From NCBI GenBank assembly GCA_044222195.1, contig JBGANS010000004.1:236561-300560 (forward strand): a stretch of 64,000 nt of DNA, given 5' to 3'. How positions within the stretch are numbered: the stretch's first letter is position 1; each line of letters opens with the position of its first letter. Positions 55,146 to 63,220 of the stretch are shown one piece after another. The notes beneath the pieces are model-generated. The model worked only from the letters and a program-made list of their open reading frames with translations, did no database searches and had not been told where the DNA came from. This DNA is from JAHBXE01 sp044222195 (GTDB lineage: Bacteria > Planctomycetota > Phycisphaerae > Phycisphaerales > UBA1924). Made by a program: the position numbers and the translations under genes.

Positions 55146-55195
55146 CCCCCCTCCTCGTTTCTCGCCTCGCCGCCCAACCCTGTCTCTCCGCCTCA

Positions 55196-55243
55196 CTGTC
55201 TCGCTGTCTCGCTGTCTCGCTGTTTCGCTGTCTCGCTGTCTCG
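55196..55243. repeat. 8-bp tandem repeat (CTGTCTCG), six units
   Basis: Six contiguous units, the fourth with one change (CTGTTTCG), plus a degenerate seventh. They sit between the dapF stop and the acetyltransferase start, about 50 bases upstream of that start. Length change by slippage could alter leader length or spacing. Confidence 0.95.
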
Positions 55244-55258
55244 CTCTTCCGCTCCCCC

Positions 55259-56176
55259 TCAATCCGGCCACTCCCCCACAAACACTTCCATCGCCGTCCC
55301 CGTCATATACACACGCCCGTTCTTCTCATCCCACCTGATATCAAGATCCCCGCCCACCAGGTGTATCTGCGCCCGCCGCGCCAACCGCCCGCTCGCCGCC
55401 CCCGCCGCCAGCACCGCGCACGCACCCGTCCCGCACGCCTTGGTGATCCCCGTCCCCCGCTCCCACGTCCGCATCGTCGCCGAGTTCATCCCTTCGACCT
55501 GGACAAAGTGCACGTTCGTCCGGTTCGGGAAGATCTCCTGGTTCTCGTATACCGGCCCCACCAGCTCCAGCGGAACCGCCTTCACATCCTTGCAGAAGAT
55601 CACCAGGTGCGGGTTCCCCATCGAAACGCACGTCATCTTCTCATCAACGCCGCATTCCGCCATCCACCCCAATCCCGCCGCCTTCTCCAGCTCTGAACTC
55701 GGGATGTACTTCCCCAGCGGAAAGTCCACGACCTTCCCCCCCGGCGCCGGCCGCGGCAGTTCCACGGGCACTTTCACCGCATCAAAGATCGGCTCACCCA
55801 TGTCCACCGTCGCGATCGACAGCTTTCCATCTTCCGTGATGTAATCCACCGGCAATACGCCACGCCCCGTCTGGACCATCATCGGCGACCGCCGCAGCCC
55901 CAGCCGGTCGTACGCAAACTTCGCGACGCACCGCACACCGTTGCCGCACATCTCCGATTCGGTCCCGTCGGCGTTGAACATGCGCATGCGCACATCCGCC
56001 GTCCGGTCCGTCGGCTTGCAGACCAGGATGATCCCATCCCCGCCCACGCCCGTGTGCCGTTCGCTCATTACCCGTGCGAGCGCGGGCAGGTCCTTCTTCG
56101 ACATCAACTGCGCATCGGTGTAGGAATCAAGGTAGATGTAGTCATTCCCGATCCCATGCATCTTGACGAATCGCAC
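55259..56176 (-). CDS. dapF: Diaminopimelate epimerase
   Basis: The 305-residue cytoplasmic enzyme converts LL- to meso-diaminopimelate for lysine and peptidoglycan synthesis. Both catalytic cysteines are in their motifs: N-A-D-G-T-E-S-E-M-C-G-N-G-V-R-C and G-T-G-A-C-A-V-L. K-M-H-G-I-G-N-D-Y near the start is also diagnostic. The GTG start has GGAGG six bases upstream and fits the family length; an in-frame start 24 bases further up is possible. The start lies inside the end of the M48 peptidase gene (35-base overlap), suggesting coupling. It implies a DAP-containing wall, of interest in a planctomycete. Confidence 0.96.
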   Translation of the reverse strand: MRFVKMHGIGNDYIYLDSYTDAQLMSKKDLPALARVMSERHTGVGGDGIILVCKPTDRTADVRMRMFNADGTESEMCGNGVRCVAKFAYDRLGLRRSPMMVQTGRGVLPVDYITEDGKLSIATVDMGEPIFDAVKVPVELPRPAPGGKVVDFPLGKYIPSSELEKAAGLGWMAECGVDEKMTCVSMGNPHLVIFCKDVKAVPLELVGPVYENQEIFPNRTNVHFVQVEGMNSATMRTWERGTGITKACGTGACAVLAAGAASGRLARRAQIHLVGGDLDIRWDEKNGRVYMTGTAMEVFVGEWPD

Positions 56177-57653
56177 CCGGTACCTCCATGCTGCGAGCAC
56201 CCGCGGCCCCGCCCCCGGTCGGCCGCTCAGACTCAGACGATACGCCCGACCAAACGATCAAGCCCGCCGCCATCAACCCCACCACCGCCGCGACGGCCGC
56301 GATGCCCCGCGACAGCCGGTCAATCGGCAGCCGATCCGCGGCCATTCCGACCAGCTCCGTCAGCTTTCGCTGGCGCGTCGCGATCGACCCGTGCCGCCAC
56401 GTGAACCGGTTCCGAGGGATGTGATTCAGCCGCGCCACCGCTTCCAGCGCCCCCCTCATGGCCCCCACCGCTTCGGCCGTCAGGACAACGCCGGGTTCCT
56501 TCTTGTGGAACCCGCTCAAGTGCTGAACGGAGAATGCGTCCGCCTGCCACTCGAATCGTCGGCTGACGTATCCGAAGACCAGCAGCCCGGTCGCCAGTGC
56601 GGCCGCGCCTGCCGCGCCCTGGGCCCATTGCGAGTTGCTCAGTCCCGGCCTCGCCAACTCCATCGCGACCTGGATCAGCCACGACATGACCGTGATCGAC
56701 CCGAGCGCCGAAAGCGCCAGCCACACGATGTGCCGCCTCCGAACGTGCCCGAGCTCGTGCGCGGTCACGGCCTCCACCTGCTCCGGCGGCAGATACTCGA
56801 TCAGCGCATCCGTCAGCAGGATGTATCGAAGCCGCGGCACGAGGCCCATCACCGCTCCGTTGATCATCGTTCCGTGGGTGCGCCAGATCAGGAGATCACG
56901 GACGCGAACGCCCTGCGACTGACACATGGCGTGCAATCGATCGCGAAGCGGGCCCGCACCGAGTGAGATGGTGTCCCACAGGTGGCGCATCGCGAGCGGC
57001 ATGATGATGAGCAGGGTCACCATCCCCGCGAACTGCATGATGCCGGCCTCGAGATGCCCGAGCACGTGCCTCGCCGTCAAGCGGTCAATGAACTCCCCCC
57101 ACGCCAGGATGCACACGATCGGCAGGAGCACCCAGAGCGCCTGGTGTCGCAGCGCGTTGATCACGAACTCGGCGCGGGTGGGCATTGGCGGCATGGCTCG
57201 GCCGTCGTCAAGCTCGTGAAGAACGATCGCCTCGCGCAGGCGGCGGTCGACGGGATAGATCGACCACCAGCCCATGACAAAGACCAGGAGTACTGGAAGG
57301 CAGGCCAGAACCTCATCGACCGCTACGAGGTTTCCAACCACCCCTCGCACGACATCCACCCAGCCGAGGACGAGGATGTTGAAGGCGTGGAAGGACACGG
57401 CGCAGAGGCGGCATGCGAAGAGGACCGTTTCGGCTTGCCGGGCGGCGCGGAGGCTGCCGGCGCGGTCGATGCGGCGGCCGAGGAACCAGATCGTTGTGTG
57501 GGCGATGAACCAGACTGCCGCGAGAGAGCCGATGGACCATGCCGCGATGGCGACCGGCCCGAGTTGATGTGCCTCGGCGCTGAGGAACGGCGCATCGATG
57601 CCGTCGCGCAGGTACACGGCGAGGAACACGGCGATGAGCAGGATGTGCATCAT
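56142..57653 (-). CDS. M48-family membrane metalloprotease
   Basis: The 503-residue inner-membrane protein has several N-terminal hydrophobic helices (about 4-20, 38-58, 105-130, 170-185, 205-225), and the zinc motif H-E-L-G-H followed by R-R-R-H near residue 300. Y-I-L-L-T-D-A-L-I-E just before it is typical of the HtpX/Ste24 family. A second helix pair follows, then E-W-Q-A-D-A-F-S-V-Q with the third zinc ligand. It probably degrades misfolded membrane proteins. Its ATG overlaps the upstream gene's stop (TGATG). Confidence 0.9.
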   Translation of the reverse strand: MMHILLIAVFLAVYLRDGIDAPFLSAEAHQLGPVAIAAWSIGSLAAVWFIAHTTIWFLGRRIDRAGSLRAARQAETVLFACRLCAVSFHAFNILVLGWVDVVRGVVGNLVAVDEVLACLPVLLVFVMGWWSIYPVDRRLREAIVLHELDDGRAMPPMPTRAEFVINALRHQALWVLLPIVCILAWGEFIDRLTARHVLGHLEAGIMQFAGMVTLLIIMPLAMRHLWDTISLGAGPLRDRLHAMCQSQGVRVRDLLIWRTHGTMINGAVMGLVPRLRYILLTDALIEYLPPEQVEAVTAHELGHVRRRHIVWLALSALGSITVMSWLIQVAMELARPGLSNSQWAQGAAGAAALATGLLVFGYVSRRFEWQADAFSVQHLSGFHKKEPGVVLTAEAVGAMRGALEAVARLNHIPRNRFTWRHGSIATRQRKLTELVGMAADRLPIDRLSRGIAAVAAVVGLMAAGLIVWSGVSSESERPTGGGAAGARSMEVPGAIRQDAWDRE

Positions 57654-59131
57654 CAGCGAGCGGGAGTCGGCGCGGCGATTTCACCCAGGTCGATCACGGC
57701 GCCCTCCGGCGTGTATACATCGGCGTTCAGGGCTCGCGTCGAGACCCAGGTCAGGACCAGGCACGTGCGGCCGTGGCGGGCGGCGTAGGTCAGGTCGCCG
57801 CGGCTGGGTCCGGAGTAGGTTGCGTTGTGGGTGTCCTGGGCGTGAAGGTGGTAGTGGGCGAGGGCGTGGTCGCTCTGGGTGAACATGTCGCTGGAGGCGA
57901 CGAACTCGTTGTCGCCGCGGCGTGAACCGGGACGCGGCGGGTAGAGGACGACGGAGAAGGCGCCGGCGGAGTCTGAGCGGAGGAGGCCGCCGTACTCGGC
58001 GGTCTTGTCGTCCTTGTCCATGGCGGCCTGGGCGAAAAGGGCTTCGGGCACTCCGGGGTTGCGGAGGGCGTCGTCGATGACGAGGAGGGAGAGGAGGTCG
58101 GCCCAGGTGAGGATGGAGCGGGAGTCGGCGAGTTTCTCGGAGACGGGCTTGGGCTCGCCGGGGTCGCGGGCCATGCGGCGGTGGAGCTTGCGGCCGTCGA
58201 GACGTTGGGCGAGTTCGTTGTAGAGCTCGTCGGCGGAGGCGGCGAGCCATTGGGGATGATGTTCGGAGGCCCAGCGGATGGGTTCGAGGTGTCTGATGCG
58301 GAGGTGCTCAGCGCGTGGGGATTGCAGAGATAGGACAACGCTGGAGGTCTTGGCCCACCAGTCGCGGTATTCAGGGGCTGGGTTGGTGCGGAGCGCGGAG
58401 AGCCAGGCGAGTTCTTCGCCGGTGCCGGGCATGACTTTGAGGTCGGTCATGGCGGCGCGCAGGTCGCTGGCGGGCCCGCCGGTGTCTTCGGCGATGAGGG
58501 CGGCGCGGACGGAGCCGTCGGGATCGAGGCGGTTGAGGACGTTCCAGGCATCGGTGCGGACTTTGTCGGCGGGGACGAGGCCGAAGGGGCCGCCGTCTTC
58601 GGGCGGGTCTCGGAAGACTTTGTAGACGACGCCTTCGAGAGAGGCGCCGGGGTTGAGGCGGCGGATGGCTTGGGATTCGGGACGGTCGCGGTCGGGGATT
58701 CCGATCCAGGGGATGGAGAGGCTGCGGACGAGGGCTGGGGTGGCGTCTTTCCAGTTGTTCTTGGCCGCGGCGTTGGCGAGGACTTCGGTGACTCGGGGCT
58801 CGGGCTCACGCGGGAGCATGAGGCGGGCCATGCCGTGGGTGTCTTCGCGGCCTTTGTCGTCGGGATCAGAGAGGAGGGCGCTCAAGGCGGCGAGGCGGAG
58901 AGAGACATCCCAGTGGCGGGACCAGGCGACGGTCTTGAGGTCTTCGCGGACGGCGGTGCGGTCGAGGGTGCCGGCTTGGGCCATTTCCCAGGATCGGGTG
59001 ATGGCTTTTTGGCGGGCGGGGACGGAAAGGCTGGGGTTGCGGAGGTCGGAGAGCGGGTCGGCGGGTGGCTTGTGGGAGGCGCAGGAGCAGAGGAGGGCGA
59101 GGAGGAGGAGGGTGGAGCGGGGGATGGTCAT
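57653..59131 (-). CDS. Hypothetical exported lipoprotein-like protein
   Basis: The 492-residue protein has a hydrophobic leader with a possible lipobox (L-L-C-S-C, Cys near residue 17). Residues about 35-125 look like HEAT/ARM-type helices (L-R-L-A-A-L-S-A-L-L-S-D and similar). The rest is mixed, with no recognised catalytic motif. The G+C-rich frame and coupling to the M48 gene support it as real. It is the first gene of the operon. It may be a partner or substrate receptor of the protease; that is inference from position. Confidence 0.65.
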   Translation of the reverse strand: MTIPRSTLLLLALLCSCASHKPPADPLSDLRNPSLSVPARQKAITRSWEMAQAGTLDRTAVREDLKTVAWSRHWDVSLRLAALSALLSDPDDKGREDTHGMARLMLPREPEPRVTEVLANAAAKNNWKDATPALVRSLSIPWIGIPDRDRPESQAIRRLNPGASLEGVVYKVFRDPPEDGGPFGLVPADKVRTDAWNVLNRLDPDGSVRAALIAEDTGGPASDLRAAMTDLKVMPGTGEELAWLSALRTNPAPEYRDWWAKTSSVVLSLQSPRAEHLRIRHLEPIRWASEHHPQWLAASADELYNELAQRLDGRKLHRRMARDPGEPKPVSEKLADSRSILTWADLLSLLVIDDALRNPGVPEALFAQAAMDKDDKTAEYGGLLRSDSAGAFSVVLYPPRPGSRRGDNEFVASSDMFTQSDHALAHYHLHAQDTHNATYSGPSRGDLTYAARHGRTCLVLTWVSTRALNADVYTPEGAVIDLGEIAAPTPAR

Positions 59132-59151
59132 TGGGGCGAGTTTAGGGGGGC

Positions 59152-59246
59152 GCAAAGAGCCAAATGGCAAAGGGCCAAATGGCAAAGCGGGAGGGAGAAA
59201 TGAAGATGCTCAAGATGAGAGAGATGGTTTTGAGCATCTTCTTTTT
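59152..59246 (-). repeat. Dispersed ~90-bp repeat, copy 2 (inverted relative to copy 1)
   Basis: It contains GGGCCAAATGGCAAA units, then the same 12-bp hairpin stem at 59202-59241 with the 16-base loop reversed relative to 54424, followed by TTTTT. It lies just upstream of the four-gene operon whose other end carries copy 1. Confidence 0.88.
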
Positions 59247-59394
59247 GGGGTGGGGGGATGGATTTGTGCGGATGGGGGTGGCGCGGGTGAAGGGAGAATC
59301 GGGGAATTTGGGGTGGGTGATTTTGGGCTGGGAATTGCGGCTCGGATGAGCCTTTGGGGGGGTTGGGGGGCCGCGTTTGTGCGCGCGGTGGTGG

Positions 59395-59646
59395 TCAGGA
59401 ACTGGGGTGTTGCGTCCGAGGAATGAAGATGCTCAAGGCGCTCGCGGAGGGCTGGGGTGGCTCGCGCGAGACTTCGAGGAGGCCCTGGCGGGTGAGGGTG
59501 CGGAGGTGCATGGAGGCGAGGGTGCGGCCGATGGAGAGGAGCTTGGTGACGGCTCCGGCGGAGCGGCGTGGGCCGGAGAAGGCGATGAGGACTTCGAGGC
59601 GTGTCGGGCACGCGAAGACTTTGTTGAGGTCGGGGAGCCCGTCCAT
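59395..59646 (-). CDS. ArsR-like winged-helix regulator, small
   Basis: The 83-residue protein fits an ArsR-type winged helix. F-A-C-P-T-R-L-E-V-L-I-A-F is the first helix, then S-A-G-A-V-T-K-L-L-S-I-G-R-T-L-A-S-M-H-L forms the recognition helix-turn-helix, and L-T-R-Q-G-L-L-E-V leads into the wing. GGAGGG precedes the ATG. It is shorter than most ArsR proteins (about 100 aa) and shows no metal-binding Cys pair, so it is probably not a metal sensor. The target is unknown. Confidence 0.78.
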   Translation of the reverse strand: MDGLPDLNKVFACPTRLEVLIAFSGPRRSAGAVTKLLSIGRTLASMHLRTLTRQGLLEVSREPPQPSASALSIFIPRTQHPSS

Positions 59647-59868
59647 ACACCCTCCACTCGGGAACTCTCGCCGCGGCCTGGCTGGCCGGGCGGTTCCGCC
59701 GCGCACCTGCACGGCCCAGCGGCGCGGCAGCGGTGGTATACCGCCGCGGGGTGGGGTATGCAAGTGGATGCACTCATTGTTGTGTTTGGCGATAGGGAGG
59801 TCCGGTTCGGGGGGCGGGGTGCGGTGAGACGGTACGAGGACCTGGACTCAATGTTGAGTGGGTGAGGG

Positions 59869-59971
59869 CCGCTGCGGGCGTCCTGGTTGGGGCCGGAAGC
59901 TTGGTCTGCGGGGCAAGACTGGGGCTGGGATGCATGGCCGGGAAGCGAGGGCTTCGGGGGAGCGTGGTTGC
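59869..59971 (+). repeat. ~100-bp duplicated segment, copy 1
   Basis: This non-coding segment, with the shared run GACTGGGGCTGGGAT and the later GAGGGCTTCGGGGGAGC, recurs at 60470-60571 with roughly four of five bases matching by eye. No gene is seen in it. Confidence 0.7.
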
Positions 59972-60066
59972 ACTTCGGTCACGGATCTCCAAGCCTGGGT
60001 TCAGGCCGTCGGGAGATTCGGATGGTTGACGGCTTGGAGTTCCGTGCCACGGTTCGAGGTCCCGGC

Positions 60067-60144
60067 CACCCGCCGGTTCCGTCCAGACCGGCGGAGTGGT
60101 AGATGAAGCGTTCTTTGGCGTTGGTGAAGCGGAAGGTGTTCACG
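60067..60144 (-). pseudogene. RHS core scrap 1
   Basis: About 78 bases on the minus strand encode N-T-F-R-F-T-N-A-K-E-R-F-I-Y-H-S-A-G-L-D-G-T-G. This is the same segment found in the two longer RHS core fragments, and it then breaks into the non-coding G-G-W-P-G-P-R sequence. It is a remnant, not a gene. Confidence 0.75.
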
Positions 60145-60147
60145 GGT

Positions 60148-60216
60148 GGGGCGCCGCATCATGCCTCTGCAGAGCCAGAGTGCATGCCACCCGAACATGA
60201 GGCAGGCCACCCGCCG
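60148..60216. repeat. RHS-locus dispersed repeat, copy 1
   Basis: This ~69-bp unit runs from GGGGCGCCGCATCATGCC through the palindrome CTCTGCAGAG to GGCAGGCCACCCGCCG. Near-identical copies are at 60404, 60603 and 62418. Here it separates core scraps 1 and 2. Confidence 0.9.
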
Positions 60217-60217
60217 C

Positions 60218-60401
60218 CAGTTCTGGAGGTACGTCCTGCGGACCTCCTTGGTTGAGTCCGCGGCGGAAGTCCACCCCGAGTTCATGTCGGCATCGCACAG
60301 GACCACGTCGTCAATGTAACTCCCGGAGCCGGTTCCGTCCAGACCGGCGGTGTGGTAGATGAAGCGTTCTTTGGTGTCGGTGGAGCGGAAGGTGTTCACA
60401 G
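60218..60401 (-). pseudogene. RHS core scrap 2
   Basis: The minus strand encodes N-T-F-R-S-T-D-T-K-E-R-F followed by G-S-G-S-Y-I-D-D-V-V-L-C-D-A-D and S-T-K-E-V-R-R-T-Y-L-Q-N. It is in frame and collinear with the RHS core fragment at 61332-62410. It stops abruptly at repeat copy 1, and the remainder of the core and any tip are absent. Confidence 0.82.
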
Positions 60402-60403
60402 AT

Positions 60404-60472
60404 CGGGCGCCGCATCATGCCTCTGCAGAGCCAGAGTGCATGCCACACGAACATGAAGCAGGCCACCCGCCG
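60404..60472. repeat. RHS-locus dispersed repeat, copy 2
   Basis: Matches copy 1 over about 69 bases with a few changes (CACACG for CACCCG, GAAGCA for GAGGCA). It lies at the upstream boundary of core scrap 2. Confidence 0.88.
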
Positions 60473-60571
60473 CTGCGGGCGGGTTGGTTGGAGTCGGAGG
60501 CAGGGTTAGCGGGAAGGACTGGGGCTGGGATGGATCGCCGGGAAGAGAGGGCTTCGGGGGAGCTCGGTTGC
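60470..60571 (+). repeat. ~100-bp duplicated segment, copy 2
   Basis: Counterpart of 59869-59971. In both places the segment begins at GCCGCTGCGGGCG. Here it follows directly on repeat copy 2, suggesting that a larger block was duplicated. Confidence 0.7.
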
Positions 60572-60602
60572 CATCCCAGCCCTGACCCCTTGCGCGCCCC
60601 TG

Positions 60603-60660
60603 CATGCCTCTGCAGAGCCAGAGTGCATGCCACCCGAACATGAGGCAGGCCACCCGCCGG
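60603..60660. repeat. RHS-locus dispersed repeat, copy 3
   Basis: A 58-bp version lacking the GGGGCGCCGCAT end but otherwise identical in order to copy 1. It lies 64 bases beyond the stop of the small membrane protein at 60724. Confidence 0.88.
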
Positions 60661-60723
60661 TTGCGCGATTCGGCGCGTGTTCGGGGGTTCTTCAACAGCC
60701 TGTTAGAAGTCCCGGCCACCCGC

Positions 60724-61299
60724 CTATCTCAGTTTTTCAATTATCACCGGACCGCTGGGAGTTGAGTAGCGAATGTTCTTCCCAATTCGTTTCCTTACAA
60801 AAATGGCACCGTTGTCGAATGCCCAGAGTTCGACTTCAGTTTGGCCAGAAGTCATGTAGAACGGCGCTCCCATCATGCCACTAGGCTCGAAGAAACCAGG
60901 GTAGCTAAGACGAGAATTGTTGACTATTGCCTTTCTACCGTCTCCCTCGAGCCAATGTGCGTCTAGCAAAGTGTCGCGAATTTGCTTGAGGGGTAGTGGT
61001 GATCGGCGCGTGTACGCATACACGAGAGGGTCGTGCGCCTCCCAGCCGTCGACCAATGCCGCCGGCATGCAGCCCGAGGGGATAGCTTTGAGGAGCATGC
61101 CCAGCTTGTCCGGCCCTTCCCGCCACTGATAGTAGAAGACAGCTACCGCTACAACAGCGAGCACCAACCATGCGATGACGATGTTGCGGACCACCCACCT
61201 CCGTCGCTTGAAGTGGGCAACTTCGCTGGGTGCCATCTCTCTCATGCAAACCGCACCTTCGACTTGATCGTACTTTTTTGTGCCTCTGCGGAACCACAT
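60724..61299 (-). CDS. Small membrane protein, possible immunity partner of RHS tip
   Basis: The 191-residue protein has one transmembrane helix (about residues 38-57) after a basic cytoplasmic segment, then a soluble domain of about 130 residues. There is no recognised family. The DNA is visibly richer in A+T than the window average. It begins 32 bases after the end of the cysteine-rich RHS tip on the same strand, where polymorphic-toxin loci place the immunity gene. Two in-frame ATGs downstream (61245, 61236) are alternatives. The immunity role is inference from position. Confidence 0.55.
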   Translation of the reverse strand: MWFRRGTKKYDQVEGAVCMREMAPSEVAHFKRRRWVVRNIVIAWLVLAVVAVAVFYYQWREGPDKLGMLLKAIPSGCMPAALVDGWEAHDPLVYAYTRRSPLPLKQIRDTLLDAHWLEGDGRKAIVNNSRLSYPGFFEPSGMMGAPFYMTSGQTEVELWAFDNGAIFVRKRIGKNIRYSTPSGPVIIEKLR

Positions 61300-61331
61300 C
61301 AGACAAGGCGTCCTGTAAAATGGCGTTTAGT

Positions 61332-62410
61332 CTACTCAGAGGGCGGCGGGTCTTGAAACTTTTTGTCGCCAGCGGGATCGCAGCATTCATGACACGGTGG
61401 TGGCTCACAGTCAGTTTTGAAACGGCTAGGTTCCCAGAAGGGTGGTTGTCCAGGTTTCTTTGCTTTGGTGCATCTGTACGAGGCTTTGCCGGTGCACATC
61501 TTACATTTCTTTTCACAAATCCATACGGTCAACCAGCACCATTGAGAAGCCGTATTCGCAGATTGGGTCTTACATCCTCTACACACTTCAAATGAAGCTT
61601 CGATACCCTCAATAGTTGCGCCTATCGGGGCCGGATGGCCGGTGGATGGGTAGAAGCACGTATTGGGCACAGGCGGCGGATTGCTTGGGTTGATGTTGAT
61701 GGTGACACGAGGAGAGGTGGCTTGGTGAGCTAGGCCAGTCAGATCTGTAAACAGCAACGGCATCAGGTCGACATAAACATAAAGATTGAGCGAACCAATA
61801 TACCCCAGCGGATCTCTCCTCGTCCACCGCCCCAACTCCGAGTCCAACACCCGGTTCCGCACGTGCCACTTCGTCCCCGCCAGTTCAGGCGCGTGCTCAT
61901 ACCCCGCGTACCCCTTGCGGTTGGCGACGGCGGTCGAGCTCAGGACGCCCAGGCCAAGCGTCTGGTACCCGCTCTTGATCGAGTTCGCGTAGGTGATGTC
62001 CGCCGCGTCGATGACGCCGTTGTGGGTGGGGTCGAAGCGGATGTCGTAGGAGCCGGCGTAGGAGCTGATCCTGGTCGAGTCGCTGCTCTGCCACGAGCCC
62101 TTGAGTTCCGTGTCGCCTGCCGGGCAGGCGAAGGGTGTGCCGTAGCTCAGGTACTTCACGTTCTCCAGGAGCCGGCCGCTGGCGTCGAGGACGACGACGA
62201 TGTCGTGCCGCCACCCCCCCACGTTCTGAAGGTATGTCCTGCGAACCTCCTTGGTCGAGTCCGCGGCGTTCACCCACCCCGCCCCCCGTTGACATCGGCG
62301 TCGCACAGGATCACATCGTCAATGTAACTGCCGGAGCCGGTTCCGTCCAGACCGGCGGTGTGGTAGATGAAGCGTTCTTTGGCGTTGGTGTCGGTAGAGC
62401 GGAAGGTGTT
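61332..62410 (-). pseudogene. Frameshifted RHS core fragment with cysteine-rich tip
   Basis: From 62410 the frame reads N-T-F-R-S-T-D-T, G-S-G-S-Y-I-D-D-V-I-L-C-D-A-D-V-N-G-G, then loses frame near 62280-62290 in a G-run and hits a stop. The next frame resumes W-V-N-A-A-D-S-T-K-E-V-R-R-T-Y-L-Q-N. It carries the RHS core, ending with the diagnostic R-N-R-V-L-D-S-E-L-G-R-W-T-R-R-D-P-L-G-Y and N-L-Y-V-Y-V. The tip of about 140 residues has C-R-G-C, C-E-K-K-C-K-M-C and C-H-E-C-C clusters, suggesting metal binding or disulfides. An ATG at 62306 is out of the original frame. It looks like a displaced core-tip cassette without an N-terminus. Confidence 0.8.
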
Positions 62411-62417
62411 AACAGAT

Positions 62418-62486
62418 GGGGCGCCGCATCATGCCTCTGCAGAGCCAGAGAGCATGCCACCCGAACATGAGGCAGGCCACCCGCCG
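62418..62486. repeat. RHS-locus dispersed repeat, copy 4
   Basis: Matches copy 1 almost base for base and abuts the broken start of the core fragment at 62410. A trailing GGCAGGCCACCCGCC recurs at about 62504-62518, just before the next gene. Confidence 0.9.
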
Positions 62487-62519
62487 CCCACCCGGGTCAA
62501 AGGCAGGCCACCCGCCTGT

Positions 62520-63191
62520 TCACGTCCGACCAGCCTGGTCAGACGCGGTCAGGCAAGGGTCCTCTTGAGGACTAATCTCGCCTTGGGTCTTCGTGGCAAT
62601 GCACCGAACAGCGCCACATTCCGGACATCTTATGATAGTGCCGTCAAGCGGGTAGCCGCAATTCCGACAACCGGTGTCGGCCTTTATTGTTCTTGCAACC
62701 AATGCAACTACTCGCACAGCCACGAAAGCGTCCACGCACCAGATAATGGCACCCATCGCGATACTTCCACCGACAGCTGCAGCACTTGACATGATTTCTG
62801 GCACCTGCGGCCGCGTGTGCATTCCGAACAAAGGATCATCCATTGCATTGAGCATGTACAAGTGACTCCACCCAATGGAAACACTAGCCATGGCAAAGGC
62901 GGCCGTGCATGATCGACGATTCATTCGCATGCTTGTCCACGCTCGTCTGCCACTAACGATTCTGATTCCTGCTAAGGCACTCACGAGAGCTAGCACACCA
63001 ATCACGCTGCTTAGTGCGGCGCAAGTGCAAACAAACGATACGTAATACGATATCCAATCCCAGTATGGTTCGTCAGCTGGCACAATGAGTGCCGACAACA
63101 TTGTTCCGCATGTTACAGCAACGAATACACTGATCATTAATAACCAACATATGGGTCGAAGGACCAATCGAGTTTCGCACGTGTTGATCAT
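62520..63191 (-). CDS. Membrane protein with C-terminal zinc ribbon, possible immunity partner
   Basis: The 223-residue protein has about four transmembrane helices (residues about 13-35, 48-72, 95-112, 137-165) and a C-terminal zinc ribbon, C-R-N-C-G-Y-P-L...R-C-P-E-C-G. This is a combination I associate with Phycisphaerae membrane proteins. It starts 29 bases after the end of the cysteine-rich RHS tip upstream on the same strand, the immunity position. The DNA is AT-richer than the window average. The role is inferred from placement; no toxin-immunity family is recognised. Confidence 0.65.
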   Translation of the reverse strand: MINTCETRLVLRPICWLLMISVFVAVTCGTMLSALIVPADEPYWDWISYYVSFVCTCAALSSVIGVLALVSALAGIRIVSGRRAWTSMRMNRRSCTAAFAMASVSIGWSHLYMLNAMDDPLFGMHTRPQVPEIMSSAAAVGGSIAMGAIIWCVDAFVAVRVVALVARTIKADTGCRNCGYPLDGTIIRCPECGAVRCIATKTQGEISPQEDPCLTASDQAGRT

Positions 63192-63220
63192 GGCACCCTC
63201 TCAAGCGTCCAGTAGTCAGG

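Noticed and set aside
54486..55844. A 452-codon plus-strand open frame
   Set aside because: It is antisense to the acetyltransferase and dapF genes and is Pro/Arg/His-rich shadow sequence.
59210..59773. A 187-codon minus-strand frame over the ArsR-like gene
   Set aside because: It is Pro/Arg/Ser-rich with no domain, whereas the overlapping 83-residue frame has a helix-turn-helix and a good ribosome site.
60148..60660. Possible CRISPR array from evenly similar repeats
   Set aside because: The spacing is irregular, the units are 58-69 bp, and the 'spacers' are RHS core scraps and duplicated DNA. There are no cas genes.
62281..62306. ATG at 62306 as a true start of the 324-codon RHS-like frame
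   Set aside because: The residues before the frameshift point are out of frame with the conserved core. The homologous scrap at 60218-60401 shows the original frame, so the region is a broken gene.
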